Assembly: GCA_947000775.1 (NCBI GenBank)
Contig: CAMQGK010000634.1
Coordinates: 23,224,001-23,288,000, forward strand
From: Pterois miles
Taxonomy: Eukaryota > Chordata > Actinopteri > Perciformes > Scorpaenidae
Direction of reading: 5' to 3'
Length of the DNA stretch: 64,000 nucleotides
The notes beneath the pieces were generated by a model that was not told where the DNA came from, made no database searches, and saw nothing but the letters and a program-made list of their open reading frames with translations. Within the stretch, counting starts at the first letter, position 1; every line of letters begins with the position of its first letter. Made by a program: the position numbers and the translations under genes. Below are positions 55,118 to 64,000 of the stretch, piece after piece.

Positions 55118-57148
55118 AATAAAGGTTTCTTCTTCTGTTTAGTACTAGAGTTATAGTACATTTGCTTCAAAAACTTTAATTTATTCAACTTAAATAACCT
55201 ATAAAGTTAGTTAGGCTTCAACAGTAAACCATGTGTGTACTCTGGCTATAAATATGTTGCTATAATATATGTTGATAAGATGTCTAGTTTTTCACATACT
55301 GTAGTAGTTTTATATTGCATGAGCATTATATCTTCTTACTACTTCATTATAAGAAAGAAAGAAAGAAAGAAAGATATTCCTTTATTAGTCCCACAGTGGG
55401 GAAATTCAGTTTTAGTTATTATACATCTGATCTGTTTTAAATTTTCCATTTTTTGTATGTTTTCTTGCTCTTCATTTAACCACCAAATGGTATCTACACA
55501 GTCACATTTTTGACAGTAAATTTACGTAGCAGATTAAACTTATTATTTTATATGATCATTATCATATTAAATAATGGTATAACATCAGAGGCTAATGTGG
55601 CAATTATTGGTCATGTTAATGGTTAAATGGTTGCTGATACACTTTTGGATGGTCTCTTATTAATGAGCTAATCTTTGCTATAAAATATATACAATACAAT
55701 ATGCGGCAGATATTGCGGTGCTATAACCAGTGTTCTGTCCCCAGGTTGCAGAACGTATCAGCTGGTTGATATTCAAGGTGGATTAAAGTCTGTAGCCTAT
55801 TTTAATTGTGTTGGTTTTCCATCATGAGTAACCAGTGGTGGAAAGTTTAAAAATTCTCCTTTAACTCAACAATTCAGAGCTCTATATTGTACATTTTACT
55901 CCTACATTTATCTGTTAACAATAATACCATAATAAACAAATAAATCATGATGCATAATTATGGGTTTAGATAAGACTTTATTGGTCCCAGGGTGGAAATT
56001 CACACCCAGCAGCACATAAAGTAATTAAAATCAGCTCCACCTTACCAGCTACTACATTAATGTGATCTTCATATTACTGCACCAGTACTTACAATACTAC
56101 TACAACTACAATACTATCATATACTGTATATTATGCTGAAAAAGGGCATTCTGCATGAGTGCTTTTACTTTCTGTGCTTTGATTATAATTTGAGGCTAAT
56201 AGTTAATTTAGTACTTTAGTTTTTCTACTTCCGTAAGATTTTGAATGCTTGCAGGACTTGTACTTGTAACAGAGTATTTCTACACTGTGGTATTGATCTG
56301 AGCACTAACAAACCCATGAAGGAGTTGTGTGGAGGATCCAAAAGACCAGCACAGTGAAGATGGCTTCAAGGAGCTTTCTGGCAAATCGGACACAATGCTG
56401 ACTTCATCACTAATGAAAGTTTAATGCAGCCACTGTCTGATGCTGAACAGAGGGGCTGAATCAAACTGATGCCTGACCCGGGTCAACCCTGCACAGACTG
56501 TCTGGTCCTCTGTATATTTCTTACCTTGACGAACAGAGAGATGTCGGGCTGGTGGGGATCAGCCGGCGCAGCGCTGCTCTCATCCAGAGTGACATTCTCC
56601 AGAGTCTCCAGAGTTTTCAGGGCGTAGTCGACAGACTCCTCCGGGGTGGTGTCACTGCTGGGGATGGTGTACGACATCAGCATCTCATCTTCCTTGTCCT
56701 CCTCTTCCTCGACCCTCGGCTGGATCGGCGGGTCATCGCACGGGTCTCCGTGGGGAGCAGAGGATGCTGAGGAGTCCGATGATGAGCGCCTGGATCCGTC
56801 GTGCGCCTCGCCGTTCACTTCCTCGACCTTCACCTCCTCCACCGCTGGCTCCACCTTCACCTCTGTCACCTCGTCTGCTTTAACCTCTTCGTCTGCTTTG
56901 GCCTCTTCCTCATCATCGCTGGATGAAGAGGAGGAGCTGCCCTGTTTGTCCTCGTCTCTGGTGTCCATGTAGTCCGGCGAGCTGCGCTCCTCTCCGTCCG
57001 CAGAGACGTGGACCTGCACCTCGCTGAACAGCTGCTCCTTCGCCTCACCTGAGCTCTCGTGTTTGGGCTCTGCGTCGGGGCTCCCGGCTCCATCACGGCG
57101 CTCTTCGTGCGCACTTCCCTCATCAACAGCGGCACAGACGTTGTCCAT
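43570..57148 (-). CDS. clic5: Chloride intracellular channel 5, two alternative first exons
   Basis: CLIC proteins have a GST-omega fold. They exist as soluble and membrane-associated forms, and CLIC5 links to ezrin and actin at microvilli and hair-cell stereocilia. Five shared exons (46606-46497, 46410-46285, 45675-45569, 45333-45152, 43734-43570) have lengths 110, 126, 107, 182 and 165 nt. They join in frame with either first exon, 50412-50362 (17 residues) or 57148-56525 (208 residues), giving 246 or 437 residues. In the short form, the glutaredoxin-like GNCPFSQR has its Cys at residue 28, with the putative membrane segment at 28-50. The acidic foot loop lies at 152-166 and the KKYRNYD nuclear signal, described in CLIC4, at 196-202. 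The IELFVK and KPADLHNLAPGTHPPFL stretches favour CLIC5. The choice between the two teleost duplicates is not resolved. Confidence 0.94.
43735..45151 (-). other. clic5 intron between last two exons
   Basis: A 1417-bp intron that is largely occupied by a ~90-bp tandem array at 43960-44640. The remainder is AT-rich with nothing recognised. Confidence 0.85.
43960..44640. repeat. Tandem array of ~90-bp units
   Basis: About seven diverged units, each carrying TTAGCATGCTAACATGCTCA, AGTGACAATGCTAA, TGATGTGTAGAAGGTATG and TTTACCATCTTATTTTAG. The spacing between successive GTGTAG words is 85-95 bp. Units contain small palindromes such as TTAGCATGCTAA. It sits within a clic5 intron. Confidence 0.9.
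45152..45333 (-). CDS. clic5: clic5 shared exon 5
   Basis: A 182-nt exon encoding LEKGLTKALKKLDDYL, the acidic foot loop DEIDADSMEEEKG, LTLADCNLLPKL and HIVK. Acceptor is TTTAG, donor GTAAAG. Confidence 0.96.
45569..45675 (-). CDS. clic5: clic5 shared exon 4
   Basis: A 107-nt exon encoding YPKLAAKQRESNTAGNDIFA through KPEANA. Acceptor is CTCAG and donor GTGGGC. The introns on its two sides are short (609 and 235 bp). Confidence 0.95.
46285..46410 (-). CDS. clic5: clic5 shared exon 3
   Basis: A 126-nt exon encoding KPADLHNLAPGTHPPFLTFN through FLEETLCPP. It completes the thioredoxin-like N-domain. Donor is GTAATT. It is separated from the preceding exon by only 86 bp. Confidence 0.96.
46497..46606 (-). 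CDS. clic5: clic5 shared exon 2
   Basis: A 110-nt exon encoding AGNDGESIGNCPFSQRLF through VTTVDLK, with the redox-active Cys and the putative transmembrane helix. Acceptor is TGCAG and donor GTTTGG. It is the common acceptor for both first exons. Confidence 0.96.
46695..46850 (+). repeat. Dispersed repeat family B
   Basis: Contains AGAGCTGCAATGATT, AGTCGATTAGTTGATCGACA and GTTAGGATTTGCTGCTTTTC. These are phrases I recognise as a common teleost non-autonomous repeat, with no coding capacity. No second copy is seen in this window. Confidence 0.55.
46870..47045 (+). mobile_element. tRNA-derived SINE
   Basis: The 5' part resembles a tRNA gene promoter: CAGTGGATAGAGCGGGTC in the A-box position and GGTTTGAGCCC (46926-46936) matching a B-box with one change. 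It is followed by a CCTTGAGGGAGAAACTGAA tail region. It lies in the clic5 intron. Confidence 0.6.
50362..50412 (-). CDS. clic5: clic5 short first exon (5A type)
   Basis: Encodes MSTNSQDRDPDIELFVK and ends in phase 0 at donor GTAAGA. The IELFVK ending matches the first exon of mammalian CLIC5A. The exon is too short to be found as an open frame but joins in frame to AGNDGES. Its promoter should lie at about 50413-50900; I saw no clear TATA box there. Confidence 0.9.
51777..52760 (+). mobile_element. Decayed Tc1/mariner-type transposon
   Basis: Bounded by inverted repeats sharing TTCAGAAAGTATTC (left about 51785-51799, right 52741-52760). The interior carries broken remains of a Tc1-type transposase: a helix-turn-helix region read as GTTRTL and NRGRRAFMVREVTRN in an open frame at 51860-52246, and an NPIKYLWRDLEMAVHRW-like stretch at about 52455-52505. 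These need frame changes and skip a large part of the gene, so it is inactive. Confidence 0.85.
52762..52880 (-). repeat. Dispersed repeat family F, second copy
   Basis: Directly abuts the Tc1-type element. It contains TTAGCATAAAGACTGGAAAT and AGCCAGGCTC, matching the reverse complement of the repeat at 18420-18600. Confidence 0.55.
54399..54510. repeat. Perfect 56-bp tandem duplication
   Basis: The 56-bp unit beginning CAATATGTCATGATGTGATA occurs twice head-to-tail (54399-54454 and 54455-54510) with no difference that I can see. This indicates a very recent event or strong homogenisation. Confidence 0.95.
55039..55113. repeat. (TA)n microsatellite
   Basis: About 37 TA units within the clic5 long-form intron. 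Confidence 0.95.
55352..55407 (-). mobile_element. LINE/SINE 3' tail remnant
   Basis: Inverse of the tail TTTCCCCACTGTGGGACTAA seen at the end of the SINE at 58501, with its own (GAAA)n end. A related shorter piece lies at about 55965-56010. These are 5'-truncated retroposon ends. Confidence 0.6.
56525..57148 (-). CDS. clic5: clic5 long first exon (5B type), acidic extension
   Basis: Encodes 208 residues from MDNVCAAVDEGS to PDISLFVK, ending in phase 0 at donor GTAAGA and so joining to AGNDGES like the short exon. It is very rich in Glu, Asp and Ser, with a run of seven Ser followed by DDEEE and imperfect EVKVEPAVEEVKVEEV repeats. It is probably disordered and rich in potential CK2 sites. 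The first in-frame ATG of the open frame is used; the frame extends upstream without another ATG. Mammalian CLIC5 also has a long-form first exon, but its sequence differs. Confidence 0.85.
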
Positions 57149-57741
57149 GTTTGCTGGCTTGGGTTTTCTTTGTGGCAGACCTGGAGGTTTTACTGAAGGA
57201 GTGCTGAGGTGGTCAAAGTGGTGGCACACAGTCCGCCTGCCTCTGACTGACTGAGCGGCTGGGCAAACTCCAGCGATAACTCATAGGAGACCTTTGATCC
57301 TGCAAGTTAACAAGTGATTTATGCAAAGCTGCTGAGGCCTGCTGTGCCTTCAAGGACACACTGGCAGGCAGGAAACATCAGTTTAAATACAACGTCGCCT
57401 TCAGTGAACACTTAGACACTTACTTTTTATCTTTTTTTAGGCTCATCCACCTTTTTCACTCCACATAATGTACTCCAAATTGTATTAACTTATTCTAATT
57501 TTACAATTTGGTATTTTCAATTATGTTAACTTAGACAAACATAAGTTACTTTGTAATAAATCAGGACTACTTCACTTTTAGATTAGCTTGGTTTGTTGGT
57601 ACAACAGCTTGTGTTTGTACAAAAACTATTTTTAAATTTTTTAAACGGAGGGTAGTCTTGATGTGAAGACAGGGTCCTATTCTTTTCACCACAGATTTAT
57701 ATTCGATATTTTTTTATTATGTACCCTTTTTAATTAAAGGA

Positions 57742-58140
57742 TCAGTGTGTAACAATTAGGGGGATTTATTGATATTGATGGAATATAATATTAATAAGTA
57801 TGTTTGTATGTGTGTAATCCCCTGAAAATAAAAATCGTGTTTTCGTTAGCTTAGAATGACCGCTTCATATCTACATAGGGAGCGGGTCCGCTTCATAGAG
57901 TCCACCATGTTTTAGCCCAAAACAGACAAATCAGACTCTATTAACGTTTCCTGCTTGGGCTGGAGTTGATGTTACTCACTCCCGCCGCCGCTGCCGCTCT
58001 CTCTCTTGCTTCACCATTCACTTCCCTCGTAGACACACACTCTGCGCACTGACTGTTCTCCAAATGCTACAAAATAACGACAGCTGGTTCTACAGAGGAC
58101 CATTCACGTTTTTTGTGTCAGCCATTGTAGCTCAGGGGAG
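57742..58140 (+). repeat. Dispersed repeat family C, copy 2
   Basis: Contains TGTAATCCCCTGAAAATAAA, TATCTACATAGGGAGCGGGT and GAGTCCACCATGTT, parallel to the copy at 35238-35716. Confidence 0.65.
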
Positions 58141-58194
58141 GCTTCATTTAACTGCAATCTCAACCTCACCGCCTTTAATTCAATGACATTAAAG

Positions 58195-59040
58195 CTGCAA
58201 TTGGGAACTTTGAGCAAATATGATAAGTTAATGTTATAAAACTTTCACCGTGCCCCAATCAAAACAACCAGAGCCAGGCAGTATCTAACGCAGCTGATCA
58301 ACGATGATCAAATATGAATCAATATTCTGTTACTGTAATGCCCGTCTCTCTCCTTATGAAAGCTTTTTTTTTTTCACTATTTACACATATTTTTCCACAA
58401 AATAAAGGGTGATTTACAATGCATAACTTACTGCTATGATTATGTATTTTATTTATGTTACTTTATTTTTGTGGATATATGTGGATATATATATTTTGTG
58501 GGGCGGCAGTAGCTCAGTTGTAGGGAGTTGGCTTGGGAACCGGAGGGTCACCGGTTCAAGTCCCGACATGGACCAAAAAACTGAGTGTGAACTGGTAGCT
58601 GGAGAGGTGCCAGTTTACCTCTTGGGCACTGCCGAGGTGCCCCTGAGCAAGGCACCAAACCCCCAACTGGGGGGGGCTGGGGGCTGTGGCCCCTCACTCT
58701 GACATCTCTCCATTACTGATGTGTGTGTGTGTTTGTGTGCATGTACCATGTATGAGTTAAACAGAGTGTAAATTGAATTTCCCCACTGTGGGACTAATAA
58801 AGGTAGATCTTCTTCTTCTTCTTCTTCTTCAAAATATGTTTGTGAATGGTGAAATATTTGGAAATCATGGTACACCATGGTACACATTTGTGGATTGTCT
58901 TGTATGGTGTACAACTTCAAGTACAATAAAAACTTGCATATCTCCTCAAATGTCTTCAGAAACGTCTTATAGTGTACTCACTGTTCAGCTGTAAAATAAG
59001 AAAATTTGTGACCCGGCAGCCATGTTGAAAACAGTCAAGC
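58195..59040 (+). repeat. Dispersed repeat family D, copy 2, interrupted
   Basis: The left part (58195-58355) and right part (about 58934-59040) match successive parts of the repeat at 40110-40641. The middle 0.6 kb, which includes a SINE, is absent from that copy. Confidence 0.6.
58501..58830 (+). mobile_element. tRNA-derived SINE with LINE-like tail
   Basis: The A-box-like TAGCTCAGTTGTAGG (58510-58524) and B-box GGTTCAAGTCC (58553-58563) show descent from a tRNA. The 3' tail ATTTCCCCACTGTGGGACTA runs into AATAAAGG and a (TTC)n end (58808-58830). The same tail occurs inverted at 55352-55407, implying mobilisation by one LINE family. It is not a functional tRNA: it has no anticodon stem that can be supported. 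Confidence 0.85.
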
Positions 59041-60404
59041 CAAAACACACATGGTGCAATTTTTTCATGTTTTACAATTTTCAGATTTCCTGTCTCATGC
59101 ACTACTCTCAAGATATAGTGACCTTTTCATAAAATTTACTTTTTTAATCATATTATATCTTATAATATATAACTTATAACAACTTTCGTACAGTCCCTAA
59201 CTGCTAACAACTTGTAATCCTTATTTATGCCAAATAATTAGTTATTTTTACATTTTATCAGCCTTCAGAATTAGACCTCGGCATCATACACAAACACGTA
59301 CACACAGAAAGTAAAACACAAATAGCTCAGTTTCAGATAAGTCCCTTTAATTTCAGAAGACTCTTTAATTGCATTAAAATGGCAAAGATAGTTCATTTGT
59401 AAATCATATTAAATATCCATATTTCAAATCCAAGTTAAAAATCAACTGAGATAAACCTGATCTATATTGATTCTTCTCTTAAAATTTTCAAATGAATTAT
59501 TTAAATATATTATGGATATATTTCATTTCTCTGTCAGTAAGACAGGGGGAAATTACCAGACAACACTTCTCTTTCATAAAACAAGACTTATCAGAAAATT
59601 AACAATTTCCATAGAAATGCTTTCAAATTTTAAATTTGTAAAAACTCACAGTGATGTCTGTCATATTTTTTGGGCACAGGTATTAGTCATTGCATCTCAA
59701 AGCATAATGAGAAAAACCAATTGTTTCTTAAAAGATGCTGAAAAAATATTAGAAGAATAATTTATCTGCAGATTTGGATTGTACTCGACTTTCTAGTATG
59801 CTAATTAAAAAGCTTTTTGGCAAGAGGCACCTAACTTTTTCTTTTTTTTTTACATTTCAAATAGGAACTACGAACAAGAAGTGCAAATTATACATGACCT
59901 AAAAAGCATCCAACTACTGCCCCTTCGTTCTGTTTCATTTCTATCCTGTAGTGCAAATCAGGGGAACAGTTCTTGCAATTCATGCCAAAACAGTCTTCTC
60001 AACCAAGCAACGACAAAAACCCTTGAAATCCCTTTGACGAAATACTGACCAATAGCAATTGCACTTCACATTTCACCAACAAATGGCCGTGGTTATCACG
60101 TATGAACGGGAGGGGTGGTACACAGTCATCTATACAGAAAAATGCCCTCCGAACACAAACTCTACAAGAAAACCAGACACACAAACAATTGCACACCTTG
60201 GAGAGATGTTCTCCGTTAAAGTTAAAAGGCAAATGGTAACTGACTACTAAAGAGCGAGGTCGTGATGTGATGGGCTCATGGGATGACCTACACGTATGAG
60301 CAGTAGCCTGGCACGCTGAGTGAGTCTTCATGTAACATTCAAAAGTAACACTAACCCAAGCCAGTCTCCCCTTGAGTTTTAAATACTTTTCTAATCACAG
60401 CATT

Positions 60405-60492
60405 TATCTCAATCCAGTCAAGCATCTGTGGGATGTGCTGGACCCACTCAATATTAGGCAGGTGGTCATAATGTTATGGCTGATCAGTGCAT
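60405..60492 (+). mobile_element. Right-end fragment of a Tc1-like element
   Basis: Contains CATCTGTGGGATGTGCTGGA and GGTCATAATGTTATGGCTGA, followed by TCAGTGCAT. I recognise this as the transposase C-terminal region and terminal repeat of a common fish Tc1 family. No left end is seen nearby. Confidence 0.65.
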
Positions 60493-62077
60493 ATTTCAAT
60501 TAACTTCTAATTCAGTGCCACAAGTAATTGGTAGCAACAACCTTACATAGCCTAGTACCTTCTTTATTTTATGACATACAAATCTGTTTAGCATAGATTT
60601 GAAAATGCAGAATAAACCAAATCTGCCATCCACACTACAGTTACTGTCAGGGAGTAAAGGTGTCGGTATGCTTCAAACGAAGAGCTTCTTGGATCACTGA
60701 GTAGCATAGACTGACATATACAGTAGATGGACACATCTCCATTTCCTCCCTTTGTGCTGAAGTGAAGCCAAAATATATACCGGTACTGGGAGCTGCCATC
60801 TTGAGAGTTTGAAGTCATTTGGAGGCAAAGTCTGCTCAGTAAGGATCAGGGGGCTGGAGCAACAGTATCGACGTCCCGCCCACACTCCCGCCCGAGCCAA
60901 TCACAAGCAGACCTGCTATGTTAGCACCACTGTAGCTTTTAAGCTAGAAAACTAACCATAATATCTCTATCACTACATTTATGATCAAATTGACACAAGT
61001 TCTACTACGCAGACTTGTGACAGTTATGGAAAGTTAAAGTTACACCTCCTCTCTCAATCATGACGTCTCATCCCTTTTAATAGCATCAAATAACATTAAA
61101 ACCAAGCTTATCAGAAAAAAAATAAACTCTTGAACATACCTCAGTGTAATAACAACTACTTAAAATGACAGAAATCATCTTTGGGAAAATTTTCTTGGAC
61201 AGGTACTTTAACTTTTTAGTTTGGCAAATGTCCCATCCACTATTGTTGGTGAGGCGAGACTTATGAGCTCTACTACAGCCGGCCACCAGAGGGCAATCAA
61301 GATGTTTTGACTTTTGGAGTGGTCATGTCGTCCATCTTTATATAGAGTCTACGATAGAATCTGAAACACCCTCCCTCCACTCCTTACCTGGCTGTGTCTG
61401 GTAATTTCTGTAACCTTACAAAATGTATAATCTGGCATCATGTTCACTTCACAAAGCCACTGGCCAGGTTGCTTCATGTAGATGCGAAGACATCTTTTAT
61501 CAATCACACTTCATTACTTCTGTTTTCTATGTGCAAATGAGTGTAACCAAGGAAAGACTGTCTGTAAAGTGAGTGCATTTATGCTTCTTGACCCTCCCTT
61601 TGATGGATGGCTTTTGAGCCCACCTTCAGCTATAAACTACTACCTTCAGACAAACACGTTCGTTTGGAGTATACCGACACCCTAATGTCATCCAAGTCAT
61701 GGTCTTTGCCAACAAAAGTTCATATTTGCCAGAATCACAGGCTAAAATTTCGCTCTTAGCTTTGATTTTTTACTTAAGTGACAATGAAAATGACAATGAT
61801 ATTAGGTAAAATTCACAATCAAAGCAAAGCCACTATAAAGCCCATGTAAAGGTTTATTATCTAGCCTGCACCAGAAGCAAACCCCAGACATTTCCCTTAC
61901 ACTTGAGCAAGCGAGACGTACCTCTATACATGATTAGATTCCCTTGATTTCCAACTACTAAAAAGAGCAACACTGTGGCATTTAGGCGTATAAGGGAGGC
62001 ATTAGGGGATGCTTCTGGACAGAGCGGACTACCTTGGGGAGCAACACCTCCTCTTCTTAGACTTCTCAGTCATCTTC

Positions 62078-62511
62078 TTACGTCTGCCATTCTCTCTGTT
62101 TCTTCAGATACATGTGCAAGTCCTCTTGCAGTAAAGGCTGCGACATCTCCCTACTTTTGTGTTTCAGTGAGGGCAGCTGTTTGAGCATCACTTGTTTGAT
62201 GTAGACCACCAGAAAGACCAGGACTATCACCACGCCAAGGAAAGAACCCACGACTGGAGCGTAGGAGTAGCCACTGACCCTGGGAGGGGCGGTGGGTGTA
62301 GGTGGAGTAGGCTCTTGGGACAGCATGTCCTGAACTTTAAAGAGGGAGCCATTGTTTGGCAGAGGGTGGATGGACAGGATGTGGCACATGAGAGGGTAAA
62401 GGTCAACGGAGCGCATGGAGGTCTTGAGGTAATTCTGCCGAAAAGCCGGTCCGTGGGCCACGAACACAGGCTGCATGCTACGTAGAGTGTTGTCATAGCC
62501 ATGGTTTCCAA
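62078..62511 (-). CDS. enpp5: Ectonucleotide pyrophosphatase/phosphodiesterase 5, last exon (partial gene)
   Basis: Encodes the C-terminal 143 residues plus two bases of a split codon. It begins GNHGYDNTLRSMQPVFVAHG; the HGYD His is the conserved metal ligand of the NPP catalytic core. Then come LYPLMCHILSI and an NGS glycosylation site in PNNGSLFKVQDML. A single transmembrane helix (YAPVVGSFLGVVIVLVFLVV) and a short cytoplasmic tail ending REWQT follow. The GYDN, AHGPAFR and VQDML words and the SQPLLQ tail match ENPP5 better than ENPP4. It is a type I membrane protein with the active site outside the cell. Acceptor is CTCCAG at 62512. The signal peptide and most of the catalytic domain lie beyond the window's right edge. 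Confidence 0.92.
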
Positions 62512-64000
62512 CTGGAGAGAAAAGACAACAAACATATTAGCATAACAGGGTCCAATGCCTTGATGTTAATTATTCTTGCATTGTTGATCCATAGATCCCA
62601 TGAATCACAGGCAGAGAGAGATTTATGAAATCTGGTAACGCTGCTTTCTCAGATGATTTACAACCACCTGACTGGTTACTGCTAAATCAATCACAGCAAT
62701 GCACAAGCAAAACTGAAAATTAAATCAAAACACACAAGCATACAGACCTTTGATGGAAGCTTAGGCTGGTTAATACAGCTCCTAAAATGTATCAGTGCAA
62801 TTACACTCCTGGAGAACTGACAGGATTCACTTAGTGTGCTGAGTGAAATCAATACAGTTTATCAAAGCTGCCTGCAGTGGCAGCATCAGTGGGTTCAAGA
62901 GCCATCCAATCAGGTACAGTATATCAGACTTATCCTGACTTAAAGGTACCCTGACAACTCTTCGCTTTACCACACTACAGCTCAATGATTTTGTGATTTT
63001 TTAAATTTAGTGTGTATTAGGGATTTCACAAGAACTGATAGTTTTCAAGTCGATTTTTGAAATTTTTTGAAAATGTGACAATAGTCGTTTTTCTATAGTA
63101 CCAAGGATCAGTGCCTGATATTAACACTGATGCCTTCCAATTGTGGAAAAAAGAAAATTTCTCTGATAATGCTACATTGTGCAGGAGAGTTAGTAACGTT
63201 AGCTGATAGATGCTGGTAAGCACCACAGTCCTGCTTGGCTAAATAACAGAAAACGTACAGAGGTTGCATTGAGTTACATTATGATCTATTCAGTTAGTAA
63301 AAATAGTATTGGGTGAAGGTAAATTATAACCATATAAAGCATATAAGAAGTGGACATAGTCATCGTGACATCACCCATTGGTTTGTGGGCTGCTGTTTTG
63401 AAGCCTTGAGTTCGGCATTTTGGCCATCTTGGTTTTTGGGGTCACCATCTTGTTTTTTTGTAACCAGAAGTGACAAAAGAGGGTGGAGCTACGTACAACT
63501 GAATGCTGAAGAAAACATTTTCAGCAACTAAAATTCTACAGTTAACTTCCATGAACTGAAAACACACTGTGAAAGGGTTAAAGGTCTAAGACAAAAACAC
63601 GGCGAACTCCCAGACTGTACAGCACTGTTGTAGCAACTTATCAATCACAGGGTAGCCTTGCCCTAAAGCATCCCCTGCTTTGCTCTCTATATGAGATCGT
63701 CGATATGTCTATATCTCGATATGGGACCATAATTTACTACATGAACAGTGGGGTTCACAGTACACCTGTTAAAAGGACTGGAGGAGGTGGTAGGAGCAAT
63801 GCCAGAGGAACATCAACACTGTTGCTGTATTGAAGAAAACTTGAAACTAGTGATTGAGACCATAAACTCATGTTTACAATGTTTACTGAGGTAATAAATT
63901 AGTTGCTTAAATTGCCCGTAGGTGTGAATGTGAGTGTGAATGGTTGTCTGTCTATATGTTGTCTGTCTCTATGTGCCCTGCGATGGACTGGCGACCTGTC
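62512..64000 (-). other. enpp5 intron, part
   Basis: No earlier enpp5 exon was recognised up to the window edge. The last 100 bp (63905-64000) read like a common fish retroposon piece, with TGCCCGTAGGTGTGAATGTG and GCGATGGACTGGCGACCTGT. It is cut by the edge. Confidence 0.6.
63905..64000. mobile_element. Retroposon fragment at window edge
   Basis: Contains TAAATTGCCCGTAGGTGTGA, GTGAGTGTGAATGGTTGTCT and CCTGCGATGGACTGGCGACC, which together I recognise as a very common teleost LINE/SINE-related sequence. It continues past the end. Confidence 0.55.

Larger units (their letters stand above)
50413..56524 (-). other. clic5 intron between alternative first exons
   Basis: Contains a decayed Tc1-type transposon (51777-52760), a family F repeat, a 56-bp tandem duplication, a (TA)n tract and LINE-like 3' tails. 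No further coding exon is recognised. Confidence 0.75.
57149..62077. other. Region between clic5 long exon and enpp5 last exon
   Basis: No coding exon is recognised. It contains family C and D repeat copies, a SINE and a Tc1-type end fragment. The right part is probably enpp5 3' UTR (minus strand): an inverted AATAAA (TTTATT) at 61853-61858 is a candidate end, with others further left. The clic5 long-form promoter should lie just above 57148. Confidence 0.6.

Noticed and set aside
56646..56972. Ser/Thr-rich plus-strand frame opposite the clic5 long exon
   Set aside because: It is the complement of Glu/Asp/Ser codons of a real exon; no independent support.
57227..57229. GTG as the start of the clic5 long isoform
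   Set aside because: Vertebrate nuclear genes very rarely start at GTG; the first in-frame ATG is at 57148.
58501..58575. tRNA gene
   Set aside because: It has A- and B-box matches but no supportable cloverleaf, and continues into a SINE body and tail.

Overview
This is vertebrate nuclear DNA, almost certainly from a ray-finned (percomorph-like) fish. Three things point that way: split genes with consensus GT-AG introns, a RUNX2 protein that is nearly complete but has almost no Gln/Ala tract, and several interspersed repeats of a type common in teleost genomes. Gene order matches the vertebrate RUNX2-CLIC5-ENPP5 neighbourhood (human 6p21). I cannot tell which of the two teleost runx2 or clic5 duplicates these are.

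Layout. Positions 1-4438 are upstream flank and the proximal (P2-type) promoter and leader of runx2. Positions 4439-31836 (+) hold six coding exons of runx2, encoding the 449-residue MRIPV-type isoform. A probable 3' UTR of about 2.85 kb follows, ending near the AATAAA at 34663. Positions 34.7-43.5 kb are a gene-poor intergenic stretch. Positions 43570-57148 (-) hold clic5: five shared coding exons plus two alternative first exons, giving proteins of 246 and 437 residues. Positions 57.2-62.0 kb have no gene I can recognise. Positions 62078-62511 (-) are the last coding exon of enpp5, whose remaining exons lie beyond the right edge. runx2 and clic5 are convergent; clic5 and enpp5 lie head-to-tail on the minus strand.

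The non-coding DNA is rich in repeats. They include (CA)n/(GT)n and (TA)n microsatellites, a 1.45-kb minisatellite of about 32-bp units in runx2 intron 4, a ~90-bp tandem array in a clic5 intron, a perfect 56-bp tandem duplication, a 225-bp inverted-repeat MITE, a TTAA-flanked piggyBac-like element nested in another repeat, a decayed Tc1-type transposon, and two tRNA-derived SINEs.

The three genes are neighbours by ancient synteny, not an operon. runx2 is the transcription factor for bone and cartilage differentiation, clic5 is a cytoskeleton-associated GST-fold protein, and enpp5 is a membrane-anchored member of the nucleotide pyrophosphatase/phosphodiesterase family. I found no new multi-gene system. 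The most useful observations concern isoform structure and the repeat insertions.
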